Source of the DNA: Micromonospora sp. MW-13
GTDB lineage: Bacteria; Actinomycetota; Actinomycetes; Mycobacteriales; Micromonosporaceae
Assembly: GCF_003434305.1 (NCBI RefSeq)
Contig: NZ_QKKX01000015.1
Coordinates: forward strand, 1-64,000
Length of the DNA stretch: 64,000 bases
Reading direction: 5' to 3'
Both the position numbers and the translations under genes were made by a program. Positions 50,156 through 58,591 of this stretch are shown here, in pieces. The notes below the pieces were generated by a model, which was not told where the DNA came from, made no database searches, and saw only the letters and a list, made by a program, of their open reading frames with translations. Numbering within the stretch: the first letter of the stretch is position 1; each line of letters begins with the position of its first letter.

Positions 50156-50724
50156 CGGGCCGCCCCGCCCGCGTGGACCGGAGCCGGTCGGCACCCGCCG
50201 ACCGGCCCACCGGCCTGCGCGCACCGGGGCGGGCGGGCGACGGCGTACGGCGGCGACCGGGCGGGTGGGCGCGCGACGGCGTACGGCGGCCAACCGGGGA
50301 GGCGCCCCGAGGGCTGCTGGCCGGGGCCCGACGGAGACTCGCCGACGGCCCGGCCGAGCGGGGCGCCAACCCGGTGGAGTTGGCCGTCGTGATGCCGGCG
50401 ATCCTGGTGCTGCTCTTCGCCTCGATCCAGGCCGCCGCCTGGTTCGTCGCCCGGGCCACCGCGCTGAACGCCGCGCAGAGCGCGGTCAACGCCCAGCGCG
50501 TCCACCAGGCCCCGGAGGGGGCCGGGGCGCAGCGGGCGACCGACTTCCTCAGCTCTGCCGGCGACTGGCTGGTCGGCTGGGACGCGCCGGGGCCCGACTG
50601 CCAGACGGCCGCCACAGAGGTGACCTGCACGGTGACCGGCACTTCCCTGTCGGTCATCCCGTGGGTCGAGTTCCCGGTGCGGCAGACCGCCCACGGCACG
50701 GTCGAACGGTGGACGACGGGATGA
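50152..50724 (+). CDS. TadE-like minor pilin
   Basis: This 190-aa protein has a long basic N-terminal region, then NPVELAVVMPAILVLLFASI, the TadE-type pseudopilin segment with the +5-like Glu, and a small extracellular domain with a Cys pair. It starts at a GTG overlapping the pilin stop by 4 nt. Confidence 0.82.
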   Translation: MTGRPARVDRSRSAPADRPTGLRAPGRAGDGVRRRPGGWARDGVRRPTGEAPRGLLAGARRRLADGPAERGANPVELAVVMPAILVLLFASIQAAAWFVARATALNAAQSAVNAQRVHQAPEGAGAQRATDFLSSAGDWLVGWDAPGPDCQTAATEVTCTVTGTSLSVIPWVEFPVRQTAHGTVERWTTG

Positions 50725-51395
50725 GCGATGTGCGGGTACCTGCCGTGCCGGCCGGCGAGCGGCGCCGATTCCGGGGCGCCCGGCTCCTGCGGTACGCGCG
50801 GGCCGCGGTCCGCGGCCGGCGCCGCCCCGACGGCGACCCGGACGCCGCCCACCGCCCGGGACGGGACCGGGGTGGTCCGTTGGCCACCGGCTCCCAACGG
50901 CACGAACACGCTCCGGTCGCCGCCCGCCACCCACGGCGGGACGATCGCGGCTCGGTCGCCGTCGAGGTGGCCGTGCTCGCCCCGGCGTTCCTCGCGCTGC
51001 TCGTGCTGGCCGGCGTGGCCGGGCGTACGGCGATCGCCCAGGAGGCGATCCAGTCGGCGGCGCACGACGCCGCCCGGGCCGCCTCCATCTCCCGGGACGC
51101 CACCACCGCCCGACAGCAGGCCCTGGCCGCCGCGAACAACCAGCTCGACTGGCAGCGGGCGAACTGCGCCGGCCAGCCGGCGCTCACCTTCAGCGGCTCG
51201 GTCGACGGCGTGGCGGTCAGCTTCGACGAGGCATTCGCCAGCGACCCCGGCGACCCCGCCGCCGTCACCGTGCAGGTGGCCTGCACGGTCTCCTTCACCG
51301 ACATCGAGCTGTCGCTGCTGCCGGCGATGCCGACCAGCCGGACGATCTCGGCCGCCTTCACCTCCCCACTGGACCGCTACCGGAGCCGGTCGTGA
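50721..51395 (+). CDS. Second TadE/TadF-like minor pilin
   Basis: This 224-aa protein has a disordered Arg-rich N-terminus of about 70 residues, then DDRGSVAVEVAVLAPAFLALL, a TadE-like segment, and an extracellular domain (AIQSAAHDAARAASI). The ATG overlaps the previous stop by 4 nt. Confidence 0.82.
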   Translation: MSDVRVPAVPAGERRRFRGARLLRYARAAVRGRRRPDGDPDAAHRPGRDRGGPLATGSQRHEHAPVAARHPRRDDRGSVAVEVAVLAPAFLALLVLAGVAGRTAIAQEAIQSAAHDAARAASISRDATTARQQALAAANNQLDWQRANCAGQPALTFSGSVDGVAVSFDEAFASDPGDPAAVTVQVACTVSFTDIELSLLPAMPTSRTISAAFTSPLDRYRSRS

Positions 51396-51823
51396 CCGCC
51401 CGCCGGCTCCGCGGCGACGACGGCCGGGTCAGCCTGTTCCTCGCGGCAGGGATGATCGGCGTCCTCGCGATCATCGGGCTGGCCTTCGACGGCGCCGGGC
51501 AACTGCGGTCCATGCAGCGGGCCGACAACCTGGCCGCGGAGGCGGCCCGGACCGGTGGCCAGTCCATCGACCGGGCGAAGGCTATCGAGGGCGGGCCCAA
51601 GGTGATCGACCAGGTGGCCGCCAGGGCCGCAGTGGACAGCTACCTCGACGCGGCCGGGGTGACGGCCTCGTCCGTCGAGTTCCCGGTCGTCGGCGGGGAG
51701 ACCCTCGTCCGGGTGCACGTCACGGTCACCTACGACCGGTACATGCTCGGCTTCTTCGGCTTCGGCAACACCGTCACCGTCTCCGGTGAGGCCACCGCGC
51801 GGGCCCTCACCGAGGGCCCGTAG
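51392..51823 (+). CDS. TadG-like pilus assembly protein
   Basis: This 143-aa protein begins with DDGRVSLFLAAGMIGVLAII, a Tad-type N-terminal membrane segment, and continues as a short extracellular domain (AEAARTGGQSIDR). It is much shorter than TadG of Gram-negatives, which carries a von Willebrand domain. The GTG overlaps the previous stop by 4 nt. Confidence 0.8.
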   Translation: MTARRLRGDDGRVSLFLAAGMIGVLAIIGLAFDGAGQLRSMQRADNLAAEAARTGGQSIDRAKAIEGGPKVIDQVAARAAVDSYLDAAGVTASSVEFPVVGGETLVRVHVTVTYDRYMLGFFGFGNTVTVSGEATARALTEGP

Positions 51824-51838
51824 GAAGGAAGGCACGCC

Positions 51839-53041
51839 ATGGCCGCACCGGGTCGCTCCGCCGCACGGCGGACCGGACAGGTTCTCACCGGGTTCGGCGC
51901 GCTGGTCGTGCTGATCGCGGTGCTGGTCGGGGGGCCGGTGGCGCTGATCGCGTTCGCCGGCAACCCGCTGCCCGACCACGTACCCACGCTCGCCGAGATC
52001 GGCACCACGCTGACCAGCCGGGACGACGGTCAACTCTTCCTGCGGGCGCTGGCCCTGGTCGGCTGGTTCGGCTGGGCCACCTTCGCCTTCTCGGTGCTCG
52101 TGGAGTTGGGCGCGCAGTCGCTGCGCCGGCCGGCGCCCCGGCTGCCCGGGATGGGCCGGCAGCAGCGGGCCGCGGCGGCGCTGGTCGGGTCGGTGGCCCT
52201 GATCATCGCGGCGAGCCCGGCCGCCGCCAGCGCGGCGACGGTGCTGGCCGGCCCGCACCCGACCGCGGCACAGCCGGCCGTCGTCGCGGCGGCCGAGGCG
52301 CGCGCGGTCACCACGACGCCCCCGGTCGGCGCGCGGCCGGCGTCGCCGGTCGTGGTCGCCACGGCGGCCCAGCTCCCCGACCCGGCGCAGCCGGCGGTGT
52401 ACCGGGTGGCGAAGGGCGACTACCTGGGCGAGGTCGCCGAGCGCTACCTCGACGACTTCGACCGGTACCGGGACGTGGCGAAGCTGAACCGGCTGCACGA
52501 CCCCGACCGGATCCGCCCGGGGCAGCTCATCAGGCTCCCCGAGGGCGCGGCCGACGCCGGGGCCCGTACGCACGCCACCGGCCGGCTGGTGGTCCGGCCC
52601 ACGGCCCCCGCCCCCGGCGGCGCGGTCACTCCCCCGCCGGCAGCCGAGGCACCCGCGAACCCGCCAGCCGCCGGGACACCCACGACCCCGCCGGGAGCCG
52701 AGGCACCCACGACCCCGGCGGCGACGCCGCCCGTGACGCCGCGGGCCACCCGGCCGGCACCCGCGCCGTCGGCCGCCCATCCGTCGGCCGGGTCGACCCG
52801 CGGCACCCAGCAGGTGGCCCAGCCGCCCACCGGGCCGCAGCCGGCGATGGCCGCCGGAGCCTCCCGGGCGGGCGATGAGGACCAGGTGAACCGGCCGCTC
52901 GCGGTCTCGGCGGTGCTCGCAGTGGCCAGCATCGTCGGGGCGCAGATCGGCGCGGTCCTCGGGTTGCGCCGCCGGCCGGCCGTCGCCCGGGCCGCCGCCG
53001 GCGCACGGTCCCTGGTCTCCGGCCGGCACCGCCGCGGCTGA
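51839..53041 (+). CDS. LysM membrane protein closing the tad operon
   Basis: This 400-aa protein has N-terminal membrane segments (residues about 15-45 and 75-95, another near 125-145) and a LysM domain at about 187-235 (YRVAKGDYLGEVAERYL ... RPGQLIRLPEG) for peptidoglycan binding. A long Pro/Thr/Ala-rich region and a last membrane helix near 355-375 follow. Homologues in actinobacterial tad loci often continue into a SARP-type BTAD domain; here it is absent. A GGAAGG lies about 8 nt before the ATG. Confidence 0.8.
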   Translation: MAAPGRSAARRTGQVLTGFGALVVLIAVLVGGPVALIAFAGNPLPDHVPTLAEIGTTLTSRDDGQLFLRALALVGWFGWATFAFSVLVELGAQSLRRPAPRLPGMGRQQRAAAALVGSVALIIAASPAAASAATVLAGPHPTAAQPAVVAAAEARAVTTTPPVGARPASPVVVATAAQLPDPAQPAVYRVAKGDYLGEVAERYLDDFDRYRDVAKLNRLHDPDRIRPGQLIRLPEGAADAGARTHATGRLVVRPTAPAPGGAVTPPPAAEAPANPPAAGTPTTPPGAEAPTTPAATPPVTPRATRPAPAPSAAHPSAGSTRGTQQVAQPPTGPQPAMAAGASRAGDEDQVNRPLAVSAVLAVASIVGAQIGAVLGLRRRPAVARAAAGARSLVSGRHRRG

Positions 53042-53083
53042 CCCCGACCACCCCGCCCACGCACCCGGCCCCCTCCCCCTGCG

Positions 53084-53145
53084 CGCACTTTCACGGAATG
53101 TGTGGCCATGGCGCGCGCCGATGCCACACATTCCGTGAAAGTGCG
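53084..53145. terminator. 62-bp near-perfect palindrome, bidirectional terminator
   Basis: Two perfect 23-bp arms (53084-53106 and 53123-53145) flank a 16-bp GC-rich centre that is itself nearly self-complementary. It lies between the convergent LysM and Rieske genes. It is much longer and more exact than an ordinary terminator and may be a dispersed repeat. Confidence 0.75.
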
Positions 53146-53222
53146 GGGCGACGGGCCCGGCGGGGCGACGGGGCGGCGCGGTGGCGGTGGCGGTGGCGGT
53201 GGCGTGGGCGGGGCGGGAACGC

Positions 53223-54074
53223 TCAGGGCAGGCGGGTCTGTAGCACCCCGTCGACCACCCGGGTCGGCAGGATCTGCTGGTCGTTCCCGGACGGCCCGTG
53301 CACGACCTCGCCGCCGTTGAGCCGGAACGCGCTGCCGTGCCACGGGCAGACCACGCAGGCGTGCCCGTCGATCTCGGTGACCTCGCCCTCGCCGAGCGGG
53401 CCGCTCTGGTGCGGGCAGCGCTCCAGCATCACCGTGACCTCGTCGCCGTGCCGGTAGAGGATCACCGAGACGTCGTCCACCTCACGGGTGACCAGCTTCC
53501 GCTGCGGCAGCCCGGCCAGGTCCGCCAGCGGGTGCCAGCCGTCGCTGATCCGGTGCAGCTCGGACACGCTCTGGTTGACCTGTGCCCCCTGCTTGTACGC
53601 CAGGTGCCCCCCGACGTACGCCCCCGCGCTCGCCGCCGTCAGCCCGAGGTACGCCAGCGCCCGCCCGGTCCCGTGCCGACCACGCAGCCGGGCCGCCAGC
53701 GAGCCCGCGTACAGGGCCAGGCCGACGGTGTTGGCGGCGGCGTGCACCAGGCCGATCCGGCGCTGGTCCCGGGCGAGGGCCGCCCAGTCGTTCAGCCCGG
53801 CGACCGCCGCCGGGAGGGCGCTGACCGTGCCCAGCCCGACCAGTGTGGTGGCCGCCCGGCGCTGGCCGGGCATGAGGTCCAGCACGGCAGCGCTGATCCA
53901 GGAGCCCACCGGCACCTGCACCAGCGCCGGATGCAGCGGATGCCCGAGGAACACGCCGTGCAGCAGGTCGCGTACCCGCTGCGGACGGATGGTGGCCTGA
54001 ACGGCACGCTGCAACCGGTCCCCGACCCGGTCCAGCGCCGAATTCTGTTCGATTCTCGTCAAGAGTGCCCGCAT
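53223..54074 (-). CDS. DUF2231 membrane protein with Rieske [2Fe-2S] domain
   Basis: This 283-aa protein has an N-terminal DUF2231 region with four membrane segments (GHPLHPALVQVPVGSW, then ATTLVGLG) and a C-terminal Rieske domain. The cluster ligands are visible: Cys and His in CPHQSGPLG and Cys and His in CPWHGSAF. It is a predicted membrane-bound electron carrier with no catalytic partner nearby. The ATG at 54074 starts the conserved part; the frame is open upstream. Confidence 0.88.
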   Translation of the reverse strand: MRALLTRIEQNSALDRVGDRLQRAVQATIRPQRVRDLLHGVFLGHPLHPALVQVPVGSWISAAVLDLMPGQRRAATTLVGLGTVSALPAAVAGLNDWAALARDQRRIGLVHAAANTVGLALYAGSLAARLRGRHGTGRALAYLGLTAASAGAYVGGHLAYKQGAQVNQSVSELHRISDGWHPLADLAGLPQRKLVTREVDDVSVILYRHGDEVTVMLERCPHQSGPLGEGEVTEIDGHACVVCPWHGSAFRLNGGEVVHGPSGNDQQILPTRVVDGVLQTRLP

Positions 54075-54248
54075 TCCGTCCGACTTCCCGGCAGGAGCGG
54101 TCGCAAACCGGGCGGCGGTGACGAGCCCGTCGCCGTACGCGTCGACCGGTCGTCCGGGGACGCGGCCGGCACCGCCGTACCTCACCCGTCCGGGTGCCGG
54201 CGGAGGGTCCCGCGCGGCCGAACCTTCCGGCGGCGCGGGACCCCGCCG

Positions 54249-54593
54249 CTACTGCCAGGGGCCGCTGCGGCAGGTGAACCTGCCGGTGTCGCTGTACTGG
54301 GTCACGCTGCCGTCGAAGTAGCTGTAGCTGACCCGCACCGGCAGGCCGATGTTGGAGGCCGGGCAGCCGGCGAAGAGGGTCGAGCCGGCGGTCGTGAAGG
54401 TGCCGACGCTGCCGGAGTACCAGGTGACGGTCCAGGTCGTCGTGCCGGTGCTGGTGGCGTCGCAGTAGAACTGCGACGCGCCGGACTCGCAGAAGGGCGC
54501 GGGGGCGCTGGCCAGGGCCGGGGTGGCGACGGCAGCGGTCAGGCCGAGGGTGGTGAGGACGGAGGCGAGCAGGACCCTGACGGTGGCACGCAT
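54249..54593 (-). CDS. Small secreted protein
   Basis: This 114-aa precursor has a signal peptide (ATVRVLLASVLTTLGLTAAV, cleavage near ALA-SA) and a mature part with four cysteines (FCESG, FYCDA, FAGCPAS, FTCRSG) and many Ser/Thr/Tyr, probably an all-beta disulfide-bonded domain. I do not recognise the family. GGGAGG lies 7 nt before the ATG. Confidence 0.7.
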   Translation of the reverse strand: MRATVRVLLASVLTTLGLTAAVATPALASAPAPFCESGASQFYCDATSTGTTTWTVTWYSGSVGTFTTAGSTLFAGCPASNIGLPVRVSYSYFDGSVTQYSDTGRFTCRSGPWQ

Positions 54594-54893
54594 GAAGATC
54601 CTCCCGTACGTAGCCGGCCGGTAGCCGAGGGTTGTCGTCACGCTATCCCAGTAATCGAGATTCATGAATCAACCGTTCGCCGGCCAGTTGTCGCCCAACG
54701 GTCCCGGCACGCCGCCTCGGCGGGGGCCGCTTCCGCGCCGCCCGGTGGCGGCCCGGCCCGGATCCGTCGGGACCGGTGCGCGCCCGCCGTGCTCCGTCGG
54801 GACGGGCGGGACCGCTACGGTCGACATCGGGGTGGGCACACCACCGCATGGGCTGCGGCCGAGGGGCGAGCCGCCGGACCGGGAGGGCCACCG
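54594..54893. other. Divergent promoter region
   Basis: This 300-bp region between the secreted-protein gene and the crotonase gene has no supported gene. It contains a 10-bp palindrome ATTCATGAAT (54659-54668) and a TAGCGT box in the direction of the secreted-protein gene. Confidence 0.45.
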
Positions 54894-55661
54894 ATGGGGG
54901 TACGGGTCGAACGCGCCGGGGCCGTGACCACGGTGATCCTGGACCGACCGGCGGCCCGCAACGCCGTCGACGGGCCGACCGCCCGGGCCCTGGCCGACGC
55001 GTTCCGCGCCTTCGAGGCCGACCCGGAGGCGGCGGTGGCCGTGCTCTGGGGAGCGGGCGGGACGTTCTGCGCCGGGGCGGACCTGAAGGCGATCGGCACC
55101 CCCAGCGGCAACCGGGTCGAGCCGGACGGCGACGGCCCGATGGGCCCGACGCGGATGCGGCTGTCCAAGCCGGTGCTCGCGGCGATCTCCGGGTACGCCG
55201 TGGCCGGCGGGCTGGAACTGGCCCTCTGGTGCGACCTGCGGGTGGCCGAGGCCGACGCGGTGCTCGGGGTCTTCTGCCGACGCTGGGGGGTGCCGCTGGT
55301 CGACGGGGGGACTTTCCGGCTGCCGAGGCTGATCGGCGAGAGCCGGGCGATGGACCTGATCCTTACCGGCCGCCCGGTGCCGGCCGACGAGGCGTACGCG
55401 ATGGGTCTGGTGAACCGGCTGGTCGCACCGGGTGAGGCCCGGGCGGAGGCCGAGCGGCTGGCCGCCGGGATCGCCCGCCACCCGCAGACCTGCCTGCGCA
55501 ACGACCGGGCGGCGGTGCTGGCCGGCGCCAACCTGCCCGAGCCGGAGGCCCTCGCGGTCGAGCTGGCCCACGGCGCGGAGTCGCTGGCGGCCGACGGGGC
55601 GGCGGGCGCGGCCCGCTTCGCCGCAGGCGCCGGCCGGCACGGCGCGCCCGCGTCATCCTGA
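54894..55661 (+). CDS. Enoyl-CoA hydratase/isomerase (crotonase) family protein
   Basis: This 255-aa crotonase-fold protein has the oxyanion-hole segments GTFCAGADLKAI and YAVAGGLELALWCDLRVA, and FCRRWGVPLVDGGTFRLPRLIG. It lacks Glu at one of the two typical hydratase positions as far as can be read by eye, so isomerase or other crotonase chemistry is possible. GGGAGGG precedes the ATG by 6 nt. No other beta-oxidation gene is adjacent. Confidence 0.85.
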   Translation: MGVRVERAGAVTTVILDRPAARNAVDGPTARALADAFRAFEADPEAAVAVLWGAGGTFCAGADLKAIGTPSGNRVEPDGDGPMGPTRMRLSKPVLAAISGYAVAGGLELALWCDLRVAEADAVLGVFCRRWGVPLVDGGTFRLPRLIGESRAMDLILTGRPVPADEAYAMGLVNRLVAPGEARAEAERLAAGIARHPQTCLRNDRAAVLAGANLPEPEALAVELAHGAESLAADGAAGAARFAAGAGRHGAPASS

Positions 55662-55729
55662 CCGTCCGCACCGCACCGGCCCGACCCGCCGGGGAGGTGT
55701 CACGGCGGACGATCAGGGAGCGCGCGGCG

Positions 55730-57178
55730 CTACCTCAGGTTGCGCAGAGCGTCCTCGATGGCGCGGTGGAACGTCGGGTACGCGTAGATCATGTGCCGGA
55801 GCTGGCTCAGCGGTACCGCCGCGTGCACCGCCACCACCAGGCCCGACAGCACCTCACCGCCGGCCGGGCCGACCGAGGTCGCGCCGACCAGGACGCCCCG
55901 GTCGGCGTCGGCGACCAGCTTGATCAGGCCGTCGGCCCGGTGGATCCAGCCCCGGGTGGACGAGCCGAGCTGGCTCACGCCGACCTGCACGTTGAGGCCG
56001 CGCTCGCGGGCCTGCCGCTCGGTCAGCCCGACCGCGCCCACCTCGGGATCGGTGAAGGTGACCCGGGGCAGCGCCCGGTAGTCGGCGTGCGGCACCCCGC
56101 CGGCGGTCCCGGCCCCCGCCGTGCTCGCCGCGCCGCCGACCGCGCTGGCGGTGCCGCTGGCGTCCGCGCCGGAGCGCGCCCGCCGGACGTGGTCGAGCAC
56201 GTCGGCGACCACGATGGCCGCCTGGTACATGGCGATGTGGGTGAACGCCCCCTCGCCGGTCAGGTCGCCGACCGCCCAGAGGCCCTCGGCGACGCGCATC
56301 CGGTCGTCGACGGCAAGGTACCGCTGGGACGGGTCCACCCCGACGCCGTCCAACCCCAGCTCGTCGAGGTGCGCCCGCCGGCCGGTCACCACCAGTAGCC
56401 GCTCGGCGGTGAACTCGACGCCGCCGGCCGCGCCCAGGGTGAACGCCCGCCCGTCGTGGTCGACCTGCTCGGCCTGTATCCCGGTGCAGATCCGCACCCC
56501 GTCCGCGCGCAGCGCGGCGGTGGCCACCTCGGACGCCTCGGGCTCCTCGACGGCGAGCACCCGGTCCGCCGCCTCGACCACCGTCACCGCCACCCCGAAC
56601 CGGGCGAAGACCTGGGCCAGCTCCAGCCCGATCGCGCCGCCGCCGAGCACGAGCAGCGACCCGGGCAGCTCCTCGACCTCGACGGCCTGGTGGTTCGTCC
56701 AGTACGGCGTGTCGGCGAGCCCGGCGATCGGCGGCACGGAGGGCCGGGTACCGGTGCCGAGCACGATTCCGTGCCGGGCCTGGAAGACCTGGTCGCCCAC
56801 GCGTACCCGGCCGGGGCCGTCGAGCCGGCCGCTGCCCCGCACGAACCGGCCGCCCCTGCCGGTGAACCGTTCCACCGCGACCCGGTCGTCCCAGGTGTCG
56901 GTGGCCTCGGCACGGATCCGCTTCGCCACCGGCGCCCAGTCCGGCTGGACCTGCGCCGCGCCGGCGAAGTCGTTCACCCGCCGGGCCTCGGCGACCGCGT
57001 TCGCCGCCCGGATCATCATCTTGCTCGGGATGCACCCCCAGTAGGGGCACTCCCCGCCGACCAGGCTCCGCTCGATGCCGACGACGCTGAGGCCCGCCTC
57101 GGCGAGCCGCCCGGCCACCTCCTCACCGCCGACGCCGAGCCCGACCACGACCACGTCCACCAGTTCCGGTTCCGCCAT
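55730..57178 (-). CDS. Pyridine nucleotide-disulfide oxidoreductase (dihydrolipoamide dehydrogenase-like)
   Basis: This 482-aa flavoprotein has FAD-binding VVVGLGVGGEEVAGRLAEAG, the redox-active pair in GGECPYWGCIPSK, NAD(P)-binding LVLGGGAIGLELAQ, FAD-binding WAVGDLTGEGAFTH and the C-terminal His-Glu pair region YPTFHRAIEDAL. Tyr-Trp between the cysteines and the final HRAIED differ from standard Lpd (HxxxxE), so it is an uncharacterised branch related to mercuric reductase and mycothione reductase. A Gly/Ala/Ser linker of about 25 residues is inserted before the dimerisation domain. Confidence 0.87.
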   Translation of the reverse strand: MAEPELVDVVVVGLGVGGEEVAGRLAEAGLSVVGIERSLVGGECPYWGCIPSKMMIRAANAVAEARRVNDFAGAAQVQPDWAPVAKRIRAEATDTWDDRVAVERFTGRGGRFVRGSGRLDGPGRVRVGDQVFQARHGIVLGTGTRPSVPPIAGLADTPYWTNHQAVEVEELPGSLLVLGGGAIGLELAQVFARFGVAVTVVEAADRVLAVEEPEASEVATAALRADGVRICTGIQAEQVDHDGRAFTLGAAGGVEFTAERLLVVTGRRAHLDELGLDGVGVDPSQRYLAVDDRMRVAEGLWAVGDLTGEGAFTHIAMYQAAIVVADVLDHVRRARSGADASGTASAVGGAASTAGAGTAGGVPHADYRALPRVTFTDPEVGAVGLTERQARERGLNVQVGVSQLGSSTRGWIHRADGLIKLVADADRGVLVGATSVGPAGGEVLSGLVVAVHAAVPLSQLRHMIYAYPTFHRAIEDALRNLR

Positions 57179-57338
57179 GCCGCCAGCATTCCGCACCGCG
57201 CGACCGGCCACCACCGCGCCGCCCCGCAGGCCAACGCGTTCCGGCGGCCACCGGCGCCAGACCCGGTCGCCGCTGACCGGGCGCAGCGCGCCGGGCTCGA
57301 CGACGGTGAGTCCGGGGCAGGTACGGGTCAGCTACGGG

Positions 57339-58262
57339 TCAGCTACGGGCTGGCGCCAGGGCCGGCCCGGGGACCGCGACCGGGGTGCCGGCCGGGGTGA
57401 GCAGGGCCCACCCGGCGACGGCCATCCGCCGCCGCCGGGGCACCAGCGCCCGTCGGGTGAACACGTCGTAGTCCTGGGCGGCCACCTCGTCGAGGATGCC
57501 GCCGTAGAGCGCGTACGCGGTGCGCATGCAGGCCTGCGAGGCCGGCGAGAGCAGGGTGACGCCCGGGGCGGCGGCCTCGTAGTGGGCCTGGGCGCGGGTC
57601 ACCTCGTACTCGATCAGCTCGCGGATCTTCGCGCTGGCGCGGCGGCGCGCGGCGGCGCCGGACAGGTCCTCGCGGGTGACGTCGAACTTGGCCAGATCCT
57701 CGTCCGGCAGGTACGTCCGGCCGCGCGCCAGGTCCTCGGCCACGTCGCGGATGAAGTTGGTGAGCTGGAAGGCGAGGCCGAGCTGGCGGGCCGGCTCCCG
57801 GGCGGCGGCGGGGTCGGAGCTGCCAAGGATCGGCAGCATCATGCTGCCGATGACGGCGGCCGAGCCCTCCATGTAGTCGAGCAGGTCGTCGTAGGTCGGG
57901 TACGCGGTGACCGTCAGGTCCATCGCCATGCTGCGCAGAAACGACGCGAAGTCGGCCCGGTCGAGGTCGAAGACGGCGATGGTGTGCAGCACGGCGGGCA
58001 GCAGCGGGTCGTCGACCGGCGCGCCGTGCAGTCCGGCCAGGAAACGGGCCGACCAGTCGTCGAGCCGGGCGGCCCGCCCGGCGGGCGGCAGGTCCTCGGT
58101 GCGGTCGACGATCTCGTCGGCGTACCGGGTGAAACCGTACAGGGCGTGCACGTGCCGACGTTTCCAAGCGGGGAGCAGGCGGGTGGCGAGATAGTAGGTG
58201 CGGCCATGACGTTTGTGCAGCTCGCGGCAGCGATCATAGGCAGCGGTGAGGTCGACTTTCAC
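57339..58262 (-). CDS. crtB: Phytoene/squalene synthase
   Basis: This 307-aa enzyme has the two aspartate-rich motifs of the family: ADEIVD in the first third and DVAEDLARGR later, plus FIRDV and ARTYLPDEDL-like sequence. It joins two geranylgeranyl diphosphates to phytoene. GTG 58262 follows GGAGGG and is preferred to upstream in-frame starts. It is divergent from the crtI-idi-regulator operon and shares its 65-bp control region. Confidence 0.9.
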   Translation of the reverse strand: MKVDLTAAYDRCRELHKRHGRTYYLATRLLPAWKRRHVHALYGFTRYADEIVDRTEDLPPAGRAARLDDWSARFLAGLHGAPVDDPLLPAVLHTIAVFDLDRADFASFLRSMAMDLTVTAYPTYDDLLDYMEGSAAVIGSMMLPILGSSDPAAAREPARQLGLAFQLTNFIRDVAEDLARGRTYLPDEDLAKFDVTREDLSGAAARRRASAKIRELIEYEVTRAQAHYEAAAPGVTLLSPASQACMRTAYALYGGILDEVAAQDYDVFTRRALVPRRRRMAVAGWALLTPAGTPVAVPGPALAPARS

Positions 58263-58308
58263 CGGCCCTCCTCGGATAACGACGCAGGAATCGACGCAAC
58301 TCGTAACC

Positions 58309-58320
58309 CTAGGGTACGCT
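58309..58320 (+). promoter_or_regulatory. Promoter of the crtI operon with palindrome
   Basis: TACGCT (58315-58320) ends 7 nt before the ATG at 58328, a leaderless-type -10. It overlaps the palindrome ACCCTAGGGT in the crtB-crtI control region. A MerR-type regulator encoded in the cluster may bind here; this is inference. Confidence 0.45.
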
Positions 58321-58327
58321 CGCCCGC

Positions 58328-58591
58328 ATGGCCAACGACGCAGTTGCGGGTAAGGCGCTCCGCGTCGCGCCGGCACAGCCGGAGGCGACGGACGATCCGG
58401 TCCGCGGCGTACTGGCCGCGTTCCCGAACGACCTGGCCCAGGGGGTGGAGGTGGCCCGGCTGGTCGGGCTGGACAGCGCGCCGGTCGACGGGTACCGCGC
58501 GCACCGCGCTGACGGGCCTCGCCACCGCCGCCACCGACCGGTGGGCATGATGAGCGACATTTCGAGGGAGGTGGTCACGTGCGGACCGTGA
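58328..58591 (+). CDS. Small ORF at the head of the crtI operon, possibly degenerate
   Basis: The frame encodes 87 residues, hydrophilic, with ATDDPVRGVLAAFPNDLAQGVEVARLVGLD as the best-looking part. A proper leaderless promoter precedes it. From about 58497 the composition becomes His/Arg-rich and unlike a real protein, while another frame gives a plausible end (TALTGLATAATDRWA). A frameshift is therefore possible. No polyprenyl-synthase motif is present. It overlaps the crtI start by 13 nt. Confidence 0.4.
   Translation: MANDAVAGKALRVAPAQPEATDDPVRGVLAAFPNDLAQGVEVARLVGLDSAPVDGYRAHRADGPRHRRHRPVGMMSDISREVVTCGP

Noticed and set aside
57075..58550. Plus-strand frame over the disulfide reductase start and crtB
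   Set aside because: It is antisense to two well-supported genes and low-complexity. Only its last 15 codons were considered, as a possible frame for the small ORF at 58328.
58328..58591. Truncated crtE (geranylgeranyl diphosphate synthase)
   Set aside because: Position would fit, but no DDxxD motif or other synthase sequence is present in any frame.
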